64,000 nt of DNA from Anisakis pegreffii (taxonomy: Eukaryota; Nematoda; Chromadorea; Rhabditida; Anisakidae): assembly GCA_035041965.1 (NCBI GenBank), contig JAPYMA010000597.1, forward strand, positions 124,001 to 188,000. Reading direction: 5' to 3'. Below the pieces are notes generated by a model. The model was not told the DNA's origin. It worked only from the letters and a program-made list of their open reading frames with translations, and searched no databases. Positions 26,346 to 37,805 of this stretch are shown here, in pieces (position 1 is the stretch's first letter; each line of letters starts with the position of its first letter). The position numbers were made by a program, and so were the translations under genes.

Positions 26346-28926
26346 CTAGGAATGGGAATAGATAGGGGGCAATTGATAATCGAGAATTCTCATTTTGAAA
26401 CGTGCAATTTAAAGATAGGAGTGTGATGTGTTGTTTTCGTTGTCGACGATCCTTTAGAGTTGATTATTAATGAGGGCAGCGATGATGACCTTGAAAAGCT
26501 TCGTATGAACTTCATCAGTGATAAACTGTTTAACTGATATTGTCAACATTCAAAAGTACTCACGGAATGCATTGCATTCGATTGCAAAGATGATTAGAAG
26601 TTGAAATGTTGAGTAGTGACGATGTTGAGAGCAATTTTGAGTAATGACGATGGAGTGGGAAAAACTTTGGAGAATAATCTAATTTTAGTATAAAAGGTGA
26701 CGGGTTCTTATTGAAAACCACACAATTATCATTAATGTTCTCACAGCAAATGGTTAATGCGGTCAAGAACAGTGACTGATGGTTGCTTGTCGACTAATCA
26801 GTTGGTGACATATTGCTGAAATTGAGCCTTATGGCTCAAATATGAGTGGCAATTCCGCTGATTATGCACTCAATCGAAGAAAATCTTGGCAATCAAAGAA
26901 AGTAGGCGTTTTTTCCGTCGTTTTATGCATTCACCATGTTTTCCCATACGTAATTGTAACGTCTAATGCACTCTGAACGATCAAAATTGCGAAGAATTTT
27001 TGAAATAGGATAAACGGCAAAAGAAGATAAATGAATGCAGATGACCTTTTTTGTTGGCGACAGCTGAAGAACTATGCATGTCGATGGTGAGATAAAATAA
27101 CATTGCATTGTTGAAACCGGTTATGAGGCAAAAAAAGACTCAGAGTAAATTCGATAAGACTTTTATTAATACAAAAATTCGTTCGATTGCTGCGCAAACC
27201 AATTAGTAGTGAACAAGTTTAATAAAATGTTTACCTTACTTTTGCTCAAGAATTTCTCTCGAAAACCTTCAGAACAATCTGTTATTCTGATTTATTCCTA
27301 TTCGATCAATCTTAAATTTCCATTGTATTATATTATTTGAAAGTGTATGTCATTTTTCACATTCACGAACTTGTACAAACCCACAAAATCGTTTGATCAA
27401 AAACTCATGTGAACTGATCAAGTATGAAATGATCAAATTTGAATCAGCTGATCAGAATTGAATGTTTCCAGACCTATTTCAGTCGCAAAAAGCCACTCAG
27501 CTCCGGAATATTCATTTCAAAATCGAAAAATTCTCATTGTCAGCTTCATTTGTATTGCGATAAGTTATTTTCTGGGTGTCATTATTCATTGCATTGAACT
27601 AAGAATAACTCTGAAACAATTTACGCTATTGTCTTGTGGGTTGCATAAACGTGTTTGATATTTGTATAACGAGTTTTTTGTTTGATGGCAAAGTAAGGAA
27701 TTGAAACGACGGTGTATCAACAGGTGTATTGTTATTATTGCTGTTGTGAGTGGAGTGTAGTGTGAGTTTGAGGAACACACTTCACCGCTCAAGCATTCAT
27801 TCTCATAGCGATTAATTGCACTCTTTGCATTGAATAACGCGGTGATACTGACGACTGATTGCACTCAACGAAACATTCATGTAAATACAGTTCATTTATT
27901 CTTAAGTATCACTTTCGAAATGTCGCTCCTCAAGTGACACCTATTTTGCTGATTGAATGAATGATCAGAAATCTTAAAACGGTGTGTAAATTTTTATTGA
28001 TTCTCTCCAAAAAGTCCGAACGAATCACATACATTATTCCCCTTTCTGAATGGCCGACTTAACGCTTCGCTATGACAACGATTCAACAAAGTTTTTTCTT
28101 TCTTTCCTTGAAGATTGGTTTCCCGTTGCCAGGTTGCTGTCAATGGATCTGATCAATCGGTATTGATGAGACGCACTGAAGAACGATTAGAAAAGGAAAT
28201 ATCACAGAAAATATCACAAATTTCTTCCTGTCTACTTGCGTTACTTTACTTGATTATTGTCTTCTTTAGCTATAGACATGAATGGTTTTACTACTGCTCA
28301 CTATTTAGACAGCAAGTGTTCGTAATTTTTTTCGCGCAGCTTAATTCAACTTATTCGTTTCAGTCATAACTGTTTTTTTTTTGAAAATCAATGATAACGA
28401 GTATCACTTAACGTTACCTTCGTAATTATAATAATTGTCATAATTGCTCTCAACTCTAACATTTATATTTTCGACGCTATGGTTATCATTATCAGGATTC
28501 TAGAAGGCACTAAGATTTGATTTGTGCTGTGAAATGAGCAGATGCTTGAACGAGTAGAATGTGTCGCTGACAATTATTCGAAGTGATAGGACTTGAATGT
28601 GTGCTATGCTGATGTTTCACTGCATCATTTGAATAGATACGACTGCTTCGGGTATTATATCGCTGAAAAAAATATGAATTACTCAGCAATCGCTTTGGAA
28701 ACATAGTTGCAATATCTTTGATTGTTGTGAAAGTGAGAAGTGTGGAACCTCATTGCGCCGTTCTGATCTGATCTTTTGATTCAGACTAATGAGTCCTACT
28801 CAGAATATTCCACAGACGTTTGCATGATGTGGAAGAAAAACTTTGCTAAGAATTTTCGACTTAAACTAAGATTTTTTCAAGCTAACCTAGTTGTATACGA
28901 CAATGTGAGTATCAATAAGTGTTATT
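26346..28926. other. Region with isolated possible exons
   Basis: No gene is established. The minus-strand frame 26560-26766 ends at a GTGAGT donor-like site, and the plus-strand frame 27458-27658 has a hydrophobic segment after a TTTCCAG. Both lack partners. Two better plus-strand exon candidates at 28133 and 28785 are listed separately. Confidence 0.35.
28133..28904 (+). CDS. Possible exons of an unknown plus-strand gene
   Basis: After GTTGCCAG, codons from 28133 read VAVNGSDQSVLMRRTEERLE and on for about 30 residues; the frame stays open to 28366 but no good donor is seen. At 28785-28904, a TTGATTCAG acceptor and an AAT|GTGAGT donor bound exactly 40 codons in phase 0 (TNESYSEYSTDVCMMWKKNF and so on). 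Whether the two belong to one gene is unknown. The second lies 22 bp before the dispersed repeat copy B. No family is recognised. Confidence 0.25.
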
Positions 28927-29019
28927 ATCTGGATTATCTGGATTGGCCAGGCTATCAAACGTTTGTAACGTTGCTGGCCACAATGCTCGCGTTTCCGTTC
29001 GCACTGTTCTGGCCTTGAT
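28927..29019 (+). repeat. Dispersed repeat, copy B
   Basis: Same element as at 7771 and 31793; begins ATCTGGATTATCTGGATTGG and runs through GCTGGCCACAATGCTCGCG to about GGCCTTGAT. It lies about 470 bp upstream of the glucuronosyltransferase gene. Confidence 0.85.
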
Positions 29020-29476
29020 TGACGTCACCTCGTTGGCCAGGCGAGCAGGCCAACCGAACACAAGCGAGCAATTAATTAGTTGCCGTGAATACTTTGCATA
29101 ATTAAACGTAGTCAAATACAAATCCAATGAATAATCATAAGTGTTAAGTGTTATTCAAGTGTTATATTCATGAGTGTTATATCCAACCTATTATAGTGTC
29201 TCTTTCACGGAAATAGTTCGTAAACGCGAGAAAACGCGCCTCTTCTCAGTTCATATAAGATCTTATTTGTAACGATAATATCTATAAATTCAGAGATCTG
29301 CTAACAATCCGAATGAACTGTACGGCACTTACACAGTAACATGTCAACGCTACAAAAATGAACACATGATAGCATTGGACCACAACTGATTCAAATTCTT
29401 GCAAATGATTCGTACTGTATTGGAACTATACCGGTACTGTAGAATAGTTGTAAAACAAATACTATAAAAAGCAAGC

Positions 29477-29486
29477 TTTATCAGCG
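29477..29486 (+). promoter_or_regulatory. Probable trans-splice acceptor of the glucuronosyltransferase gene
   Basis: CTTTATCAG ends at 29484, two bases before the ATG at 29487. That ATG starts a short cytosolic tail and signal anchor, as expected for a type II Golgi enzyme, which supports both the start and a spliced-leader site here. Confidence 0.5.
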
Positions 29487-31354
29487 ATGCATGCCAATCT
29501 AGTGATTGGTACTGTGCGACGACATTGGACCTACTTGATATCGTTACTTCTAATTGTCGTCATTTATCATGTTTACCGATGGGGTACCGCACAGTTACAA
29601 ATACCAACCATTATCGTTATTACACCCACACATAAGCGACCCGAACGACTCGCTGATATGACCAGGTGAGACGCTTTCCGCTCTGACATATGCGACCTTC
29701 GAAGAGTCTAATCGTAAAACTTCAGCCAGTCTTAAGGATTCAGGAAGTAAGGAATGCCAATTTAAAGCTAGAGGTTGAAAACCTCAAAAGATCCCAATTA
29801 ATACACTCCGTGAATCCTTGTTTTCTATCGTTTGCTGTTCAAATCTTATATCCGATAAGCACCCAGTTCCTTGCCACTTATCTGACTAATCGTCAGCGTG
29901 TTCGAATAGATTCTCACAAACAATATCGCACGTTAGCAATTTGCATTGGATTGTAATCGAGGATTCGAATCACACGGTCGATGCTGTTGAAAGGATATTG
30001 CAACGTAGTGGTCTGCCGTATGTTTACTTCTTTACGACCACTCAGCCCGGATTTCCAAGTGAGAATTTCCTTCAATTATTTTCCAGTTTCATTCATCATC
30101 AAGTGAGAGTACAAATAAGCGCCAAAGACTCGAAAAATGGTCTTATGTGGAGGTAATTGGAAATAGTATAACGACTGAAAAATCTCGCAATCAGAGAAGA
30201 ATCAACAGACGATGGAGTAGATGAAACTGCGACTATGTGCTTTTAAAAGAACACCATTCAAAATTCAGATAGGGGTCTATAATATTAGAAGGGGATGGGG
30301 GGAGGGGGGGTAATTACCAGTGTAATTTCTCATCCACATCGCTCGCTTCATTTTAGAGCGTGGTTGGACACATCGCAATCTTGGTCTATCCTACATTCGT
30401 GAGAAATATCGTAATTACAAGCGACCGGCGGTGTTGTATTTTGCTGACGACGATAACAGTTACGATATTAGATTGTTTGATAAATACATTCGAAAGGTCA
30501 AAACAATTGGAGTCTGGGCTGTTGGTAAGTGATTTTTTGATACTCACCACATACCTGAATCATCGTCAGGTTTCATCAAAGAAAAACCAGTAGTAATTTG
30601 AATCAACCATGCCAACTGAACGCAGTTGAAGTAAGACAATTAGGAATCATTAATGCTCATGGAAATTATGCTCACGAATACGCTTTGAAGAGTTTCTTTG
30701 AGATTTATGGATGGATCTTCGAAGAATGTTTGAAAATTGCATCACGTATGTTCTTTGAAGAAATCCAAGTTCCTTATGGATGGATGAGAAGTGTGAAATT
30801 GCATGATATCTGGAATATGCTGCTGAATTTTAGAAATACGATATAATCATCCCATAAGGATTGTTGAAAATATCAAAAAAGGGCGAATTGTAGGTCTATC
30901 CGGTGCAGCCGCAGTAGAAGCACCGCATGTTGTGAATGGTACAATCGTAAGCTGGGATGTCGTTTATGCGCCAAACAGGAAGTTTGCGACCGATATGGCT
31001 GGTTTCGCGGTGAATTTGGAGTTAATCCTCAACTCAAAGTAGGTTCATCATCGCACCATTTCTAAATCACACGAATTCCAAACATCGCAATGAACCCAAC
31101 TCAGCATTTAGCCGATGTCCATCTGCAAATATCGTTGTTGATAGCCGTAGACTAATTTCAGTGCAACATTCCACAAAGGATGTGCCAAAACCGTTCCTGA
31201 ATCATGCTTCTTGGAACAGTTCAAAATTCCAAAAGAGAGGATGCAACCATTCGGATTTGACGAGAATCCAAAAGAAATCCTGGTCTGGCATACAAAAACG
31301 CGAAATATTGGTACGAAAGGTGGATCGCATGGATATGTGGTCGAAGGAAATTGA
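29487..31354 (+). CDS. Beta-1,3-glucuronosyltransferase (SQV-8/GLCT family)
   Basis: Golgi type II glycosyltransferase, family GT43, that transfers glucuronic acid from UDP-GlcA to a terminal galactose. Five exons in phase, 29487-29665, 29910-30058, 30357-30524, 30894-31038 and 31162-31354, give 277 residues. Residues 15-30 form the signal anchor (YLISLLLIVVIYHVY). The catalytic domain shows PTIIVITPTHKRPE, NLHWIVIEDSN, RGWTHRNLGLSYIR, the metal-binding FADDDNSYD (DDD at about 140-142), FATDMAGFAVN, ESCFLEQ (placing the catalytic Glu) and LVWHTKTR (with the His that contacts UDP-GlcA). These are the hallmarks of GlcAT-I and related enzymes. C. elegans has SQV-8, which builds the proteoglycan linker tetrasaccharide, and several GLCT paralogues; I cannot say which this is. 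The stem between anchor and catalytic core is very short. No broken exon is seen. Confidence 0.95.
30272..30310 (+). other. G-run cluster in intron 2 of the glucuronosyltransferase gene
   Basis: Four G-runs (30272-30275, 30291-30294, 30297-30302 and 30304-30310) lie on the coding strand, ending 46 bases before the exon 3 acceptor. The last three are separated by one or two bases, so a G-quadruplex is possible in the pre-mRNA or DNA. Confidence 0.6.
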
Positions 31355-31792
31355 TGATTGTAACGTCTGGAAGCTACGAGATTCGATTGATAGAAACAGA
31401 TATAGAATGAGTCTGAATCGAATTCACACGGTTGATCATCAACTCAGGAAATTACCAGTAATTGTATTGTTTGGTGTTTTACCATAATAGATCTCATGTT
31501 CTGCCGCAGTCAGTGGCGGACTCCATATAGTTCAATATGGATGTGTGCGTTCGCGAAATTCCCAACGAAATTGATCAAGCAAAAGGATTTTCGATGCACT
31601 TTTCCTTTAGAAGCCACTAGCGAGAGAATCTGATGCAGTCCATCGGTGATGCCATCGAATGCCACCATTGAGCCTGCTTATTGTTCGATGACAATAGTTC
31701 AGTCGTGCTGTGAAGTCACTGAAACAGAAAACGATCTTCTTCGTGAATTTCGTTTTGTTATCATCAATCAATCTGCACTTTCTATGTTTTTT

Positions 31793-31885
31793 ACCTGGAT
31801 TACCTGGATCGGCCAGGCTATCAAACGTTTATAACGTTGCTGGCCACAATGCTCGCGTTTCCGTGCGCATTGTTTTAGCCTTAGA
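31793..31885 (+). repeat. Dispersed repeat, copy C
   Basis: Begins ACCTGGATTACCTGGATCGG and ends TTTTAGCCTTA. It is closest to copy B over its full length and lies about 440 bp downstream of the glucuronosyltransferase stop, so copies B and C flank that gene in direct orientation. Confidence 0.85.
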
Positions 31886-34102
31886 TTATGACATAACAGA
31901 TCTTTTCCACAAATTTTGCATTGACCGTTATTTTGCTCACTCAGAAAGAGATGTTTATTTGTGATAATAGATCTCAAAAATGATCTCTTGCATCGAAAAA
32001 AAGAGCGAAAAAATCGGATATCTTGACCCCGTTGCAATCCAAAGAAATGATTGCAAAAAGATTTCGTCATAATCGAGAGTGGCGTAATCAATCCTTGCGG
32101 AAAGTTTTTCTATCAGATTTCTCAGCTCATGAACTTTATTGTTCCATAAAATCATCATTTGTTGTCATTCGATTACGGTGATATCGATAGTATCTGGGCA
32201 GCTGTTCGTTGTTGGTTACTTAAAATCAGTGATTTTGAATAAGTTGTAATTATTCCGTTCGATTCTTCTGTATTCGCTTTTCACTGCTCACTCATCTTTG
32301 CCATCAATTTCTGCAAAATTTCTAACAAACTAAAACAACGATCGTTACCTGTCCTCACGAGGACAGACGGGAAAAGATGAACCTTTCAATTTGGGTTTTT
32401 GATCGGAATATTGGAATTATCACTGAAAGTGGTTTTATTGATGAATGTTGGCGAAGATTTTCCGTTATTTGTTGTACTATACGAGTGTCGATTTACTGTG
32501 AACAATTTTATGCGCCTTGTGATTTTATCCGCCTTGTAAAGCCAGACATAATTTGAATGTAGTATCAAACGTGATAAATTTGTTAAATAGTCGAAATGAA
32601 AAATGTTCTTTTATGCAAGTTCTCAAGAAAGCAATAATCTTTCATCAAAATTTTCATTGTGTTGATCCATTACTTCTTCAGCTCACTCTGTTCCTTTCTT
32701 CACCTCAATCTATTCATTGTTTCAAAATTCGTCCTAAATATACATGAGCACATTGACATGATAACTAGGGTCTGAAACATCAGATTTCGATAAAGGGGTG
32801 CATGGAGGTGGATTATTAGTGAGAGAAAGCATTTGTCCAGCTTAACCTGCACATAAAAATACCTAATTCAACAATCAAGGCTAATACATGAGCATAATTC
32901 ATAAAATTTGATCAGAAAGGTGATATCATTGTATGATGGTAAGCTGGTCGTGTTCTGTCAAATCGCTTGTTTGGTTTCATTTGCGTTGAAAAACGAAATG
33001 AACTGAAATTGCAAGGTCGAGAAATAGATAGAATACAGATTCTTCGGAGAATCATGAATGAGAGCGAATCAACGATATGGTCGAAGTGAATGAGAAAGTT
33101 ACAAGCACACAGTGGGACTATAATGCAGTAAGTTATTTCATGAATGAGAGTGATAAGAGAGCATGGAAATTAGGCATAGGATTCATTGATAGACTGCTGA
33201 AGGAATGCTGTGCATGGGAGCATGAAAGGCGTGCATGCCTTCTGAAAGGCTACCTCCAACAGAAACCATCTTTCTGCACTCTATTCACTCTTCAGATTCC
33301 ATTATGGATTTTTACGTCCAATTCGTGTGATGTCTTATCACTTTCGTTTCTAAGTTTCATGATTGCATTACAGTCCCACGGTGTAGCAGTACTCTTCTTA
33401 TTCACTGCATACGTATCACTGATTTACTCTCATTCATATTTATCTTCTGAATCTTCACTCTATTCATTCACTCATCCCAAATTTTTGTTACGTTCACATT
33501 TACAATAGAATTGATATGTGCAGAATGAGTTGCCACACCATGAAACGACAGTTCAGGTGCGAGAAATTCAACGCTTACATTAACCTGAGAGTGAACTCAT
33601 GCAGCCTGAGGTTATCGATGAAAGTTTCAACTACGAAGAGGGATATGGAGAAAATAGATCTGATCCGTGCCATAGCAGAGCTCCAAATCCCGTCCAAGCT
33701 AAAATACGTTTTTGGCACCATTCAGAGCCCGTAACTTTGTTCGAACCGTCATGACACCGCAAAATAACATGCAGGTCATAACCAGCTTCTCAAGAACTAT
33801 GGAAAGGTGTAGTGGCAGAACAACGGAATACTTCTGTTGAAAATTCCAGAATTTGTAGACCCAACTATCACAAATACACAGTCTCTTTGATCAATCATTT
33901 CTGGGTAGTCAATTAGGGCAGCTTTTGAGCTTTGCTGCAGAATTCTATATTTCAATGATATGACAGCATGTGGTCGATCAAGTTTTCGTGGGCGAACATG
34001 TTTCATTTAAGCAATATTCAGAAAATATTCCACAATTGACTAATATGGATGTAACCTAAGCTTGTAAGATGAATGTAAGACAGATGTAATAGATGTAAGA
34101 TA

Positions 34103-34184
34103 GATGAATGGTAATAGATGTAACCTAAGGTTCAAATGCGATCATATTTAAACCTCAGGTTACATCTGTTACTATTCATTCATC
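34103..34184. repeat. Inverted repeat with about 30-bp arms
   Basis: The left arm 34103-34132 (with GATGTAACCTAAGG) pairs with the right arm 34151-34184 (with CCTCAGGTTACATC) across an 18-base loop, with a few mismatches and a small bulge. Degenerate GATGTAA words repeat just to the left (34050-34100). It could be a small foldback element. Confidence 0.7.
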
Positions 34185-35278
34185 ACCAGTTCAACGGAGA
34201 TACCCAAAACTCTCAGGTTGCCCTCTCAGCATTTAAGATTTATCAATTAGTACAACTTTAAAGTCTGAGGAGCTTTATCCATCATTTAATATGTTCAGGA
34301 ATGTACACATCCAAGGACATGATGATTTGTAGTATACCACTGGGAAACAACGTCAAAAATTGCAAAGTTGAGCCGACGCTATGAAAGGTCGAATAGAAGA
34401 GTTGTACGCAAAAATTAGAAGCACCACAAAGTTCTGAATTTTTCATACATTAAATTTCATCTAGTATCAATGCGTTACAATCATAAATTATGCAATTTAC
34501 GGAATTTTTTAGGCTTTCATCCAATAGTCGTTGTTTTCTACCTCAAAAAGCTTAATCAACCCTATGGTGCATCACATTGACATTTGCAGACCAACTGAAT
34601 AATTGACTATAAAAACTCATTACCACAGAAGTAATTCAAAAAAAAAACGGCGTAATCGCAATCACTACTGACAAAATAAAAAATAACCAGTTGTCCTCAG
34701 ACGGTAGTCTTACAAATAATTTCAGTGCATTGTTCTCATGCACGTTCAGAGCATCGTGATTTTTTCTCAAAACCGGATTTCCACGATTGTCCAGTTTCCG
34801 GAAAGTGTATGTGTTGTCGGAAGATTTCTCGCTTTCGCTCAGAGAAGTACTTGATTATCTAAAGGTATCTGAAGCAACTCGCATTTCAATGCATTGAATG
34901 TTTATTCATTCAGAATATCGTATATTTAGCCGAGCGATTCTGCTTACGTGAGGAGATATAGCTATATTCTTGAAGCTATCTCAATCAGCGCAGTCGCTCT
35001 CATCCATTGTATGATGTATCACTATAGATCAATTCATACATTACTATAGCATTATACAGTTTGCCATCTTCAAACCACCGGTACTCTCAGGTTTGCCTAG
35101 TAACATATGAATTTCTTTACACCATTCGATTCCTCAGAATCTCTAGTTTCAGAACATCATATATATTGCTGAGCGATTCTGCTTCTGTGAGGAGATATAG
35201 CTATTTTTTGAAGCTATCTCAATCAGCGCAGTCGTTCTCATTCATTGTATAATGTATCACTATAGCTAATTCATACAT

Positions 35279-36847
35279 CTGGGCAGAGAGGGAGGCGGGA
35301 AGACGGGGGGAGGGAGGGGAGATGGGTGAGGGAAGGATGAATGGTAAGGAGAGGGGGTATCAACCAGTCGGAGAGGCGTGAGGTAGGGCTCATTGGGACT
35401 TTGACATGAGCCATGAGATAGAATTTTTTGGGGGTCATTTTGAGGTAAGCATTGTCTTTGAGCGTCTTCTTGTCTGTCTTGAGCTTAGAGCTGAGTGAGC
35501 TTGACTGAGCATGACTGTCTTTTAGTTGTCTGTCTTGAGTTCGGTAAGCTTATGCCCCGTCTTTTCCGCTGTGGCCACGGTCGGGCTTTTGAGGTTTGGA
35601 ACATTCTTTTCTCTTCTACAGGTTCCTATCTCAGCAGCAAAAAAACATTTTTAATCTAGCCACTGAGTTGGCTTGACTGGCAAAACAGCTAGTCAAACCA
35701 GCTCAGCGCCGGTCCCTAGCCCGGACAAATAGAGAGGGAAAATGTTCTCTTGCTTCAGTTTCAGATGTACCATACCAAGTGTCGAATTTCGAAACTGCTA
35801 CTACTTTAATTTCGAAACTATTCAACTCAAATCAATATCAACTCCGTAATAACAAGTAACAACGACTATCATACATAAAAGACAGTAAATACCAATATTC
35901 AATACGTCTTCAACGGCTATCATATGTAATCAAACGAATACGATCCATACGAGTAAGAGAATACGAGTCACATATTTAATAATGTCAACCGGATATCAAT
36001 ATATGTTCAAAGACTGCAATATCATGATGAATTATAGAAACTGAATATGTAATGGATTATCTGGATTGTAATGGATTATAATGAGTATCAATGATTAACG
36101 GATAATGATAATGATTAACTGAATGGATTGTAGTTATAGCATTATAATAGCATTAAACTATATCATAAGTTGAATGTTGTTCATAAGGAAACAACAGGTC
36201 ATTATAATCTTCTACATACTATAAACATAAACTACAGCTCTTAACTATATAACATAACATCCTACTTGTTAAGTAGAATGCAGAACTTTTTATTCTGCCG
36301 TTGATGACAAATAATTCCACCAACTTAATACAGTTCAGATTGCTAAAACCAAGACGGCATTTCGTTGGTATACATTTTCAGAGTAGTTGAAATCAGATGG
36401 AACATATCAAATTATGATAACGAGAACATGATATGCATGTTTATCACCTCGTACATGCAACTCGAATCGTAGTTGATGATGTTATTAGGTGGTATTTTTT
36501 GATTTAATATACATGATGTTCGATGATTTAATATACATGATGTTCGATCTAACAAATCGAAGTTGAGTGACCTGCCACACTATAATGAGTTTCATACTGA
36601 TGTCTTGCATTGTAACATCAGTATGATGAAACGTCTCGCAAGACGTTTCATCATACTCTATTATTCAAAAACGTTCATAACGAAAAAAAAAACGTTCAAA
36701 CTTTCGAAAGCTTCGGTTTTCTTCCTTTCTTTTCGAATTCCTAATATGCAGTCTCTCTTTCCGAATTTTCAAAACCAAAATATCCAAAAAATCTTAACCA
36801 GTAGTGATGCAATGTATTGGAACGAGCGTTACTGTCTTCACAGAAAC
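35279..36847. other. Unrelated 1.6-kb segment interrupting the tandem array
   Basis: One repeat unit breaks off at CATACAT near 35278, and repeat sequence resumes at ACCATATTCAAAC near 36848, with about 20 bases of unit lost. The inserted part starts with a G-rich tract (eight runs of three or more G between 35281 and 35332), then shows a G+C-richer block to about 35730, a hairpin with 14-bp arms at 35665-35704, and A+T-rich sequence with a 24-bp direct duplication (36501-36548) and the nested hairpins at 36593-36657. No terminal inverted repeat, target-site duplication or transposase frame was found. Confidence 0.65.
36593..36657. repeat. Two overlapping, mutually exclusive hairpins
   Basis: A perfect 17-bp stem joins 36620-36636 (AGTATGATGAAACGTCT) to 36641-36657 with a CGCA loop. 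A second perfect 11-bp stem joins 36593-36603 to 36615-36625. They share 36620-36625, so only one can form at a time. Confidence 0.85.
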
Positions 36848-37805
36848 ACCATATTCAAACTAACCGTGTCTTCAGGTTTGACCAGTAACATGGCAATTCT
36901 TTCACATCATTAGATTCCTCAGATTCTCTATTTTCGGAAATGCATATATGTTGTGGAGCGATTTTGCTTACTTGAGGAGATACAGCTGATTTTCTGAAGC
37001 TATCTTAAGTAGCTCGGTGGCGCTCCTTCCAATACATTGTATCACTATTGATCAATCTATACAATACTTTAGCAATATCAAGGTTACCATTTTCAAATTG
37101 ACCGTGTCCTCAGGTTTGTTCAGTAACATAGCAATTTCTTTGCATCATTTGATTCCCCGGATTCTCTGCTTTCAGAAATGCATATATATTATCGAGCGAT
37201 TCTACCTACTTGAGGAGATATAGCTGATTTTCTGAAGCTATCTCAAGTAGCTCGGCGGCGCTCGTTCCAATACATTGTATCAGTAATGATCAATGTGCAC
37301 ATTACTATAGGAGCATTAGGGTGACCATCTTCAAACTAACCCTCTCCTCAGATTTGCCCAGTAACATGCCAATTTTATTACATCATTAGATTCCCCAGAT
37401 TCTCTGCTCTCAGAAATGTATATGTGTTGTCGAGCGGTTTTGTTTACTTGAGGATATAAAGTTGATTTTCTGAAGCTATCTCAAGTAGCTCGGCGGCGCT
37501 CGTTTTAATACATTGTATCGCTATTGATCAATCTAAACATTACTGTAGTAGCATTAGGGTCACCATCAACAAACTAACGGTGTCCTCAAGTTTGACCTGG
37601 GACATTGTCATCTCATTACACCGATGCATTCCCCAGATTTTCTTATTTCCGAAAACCATACATGTTGCTGAGCGATTTTGCTCACGCTCAGAGAAATAGC
37701 TGTTTATCTAAAGGTATCTCAAGTGTCTCGACGTTGCTCATTTCAGTGCACTATATCTCTACTGATCAATCTGCCTGCACATTACTGTCGTAGTATTTAG
37801 AGCAT

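Larger units (their letters stand above)
31355..34739. other. Region without a recognised gene
   Basis: It contains dispersed repeat copy C (31793-31885) and a 30-bp-arm inverted repeat (34103-34184). The plus-strand frame 33077-33508 (143 residues) is the longest here, but its second half is made of T- and C-rich low-complexity codons and it has no splice support, so I do not call it a gene. Confidence 0.5.
34740..37805 (+). repeat. Tandem array of 238-bp units
   Basis: The same landmark, the TGATTTTCTGAAGC position of the unit, recurs at 36987, 37225, 37463 and 37701, exactly 238 bp apart, and at 34963 and 35202 (239 apart). A partial, shortened unit starts the array near 34775. Each unit carries CTCAGGTTTG, AGTAACAT, GATTCC(C/T)CAGA, GAGCGATT and a conserved palindrome in which CTTGAGGAGATATAGCT faces AGCTATCTCAAG. 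The two outermost units share a variant (CTCAGAGAA and TATCTAAAGGTATCT) absent from the inner ones. The array is split by unrelated sequence at about 35279-36847. There is no long open frame in phase with the repeat. It is satellite-like; function unknown. Confidence 0.92.

Noticed and set aside
31508..31525. CAGTGGCGGACTCC word resembling a hAT terminus
   Set aside because: No matching inverted end or 8-bp target-site duplication was found downstream.
33077..33508. 143-residue plus-strand open frame
   Set aside because: The first third looks coding, but the rest is low-complexity T/C-rich sequence. There is no acceptor near the ATG and no recognisable domain.
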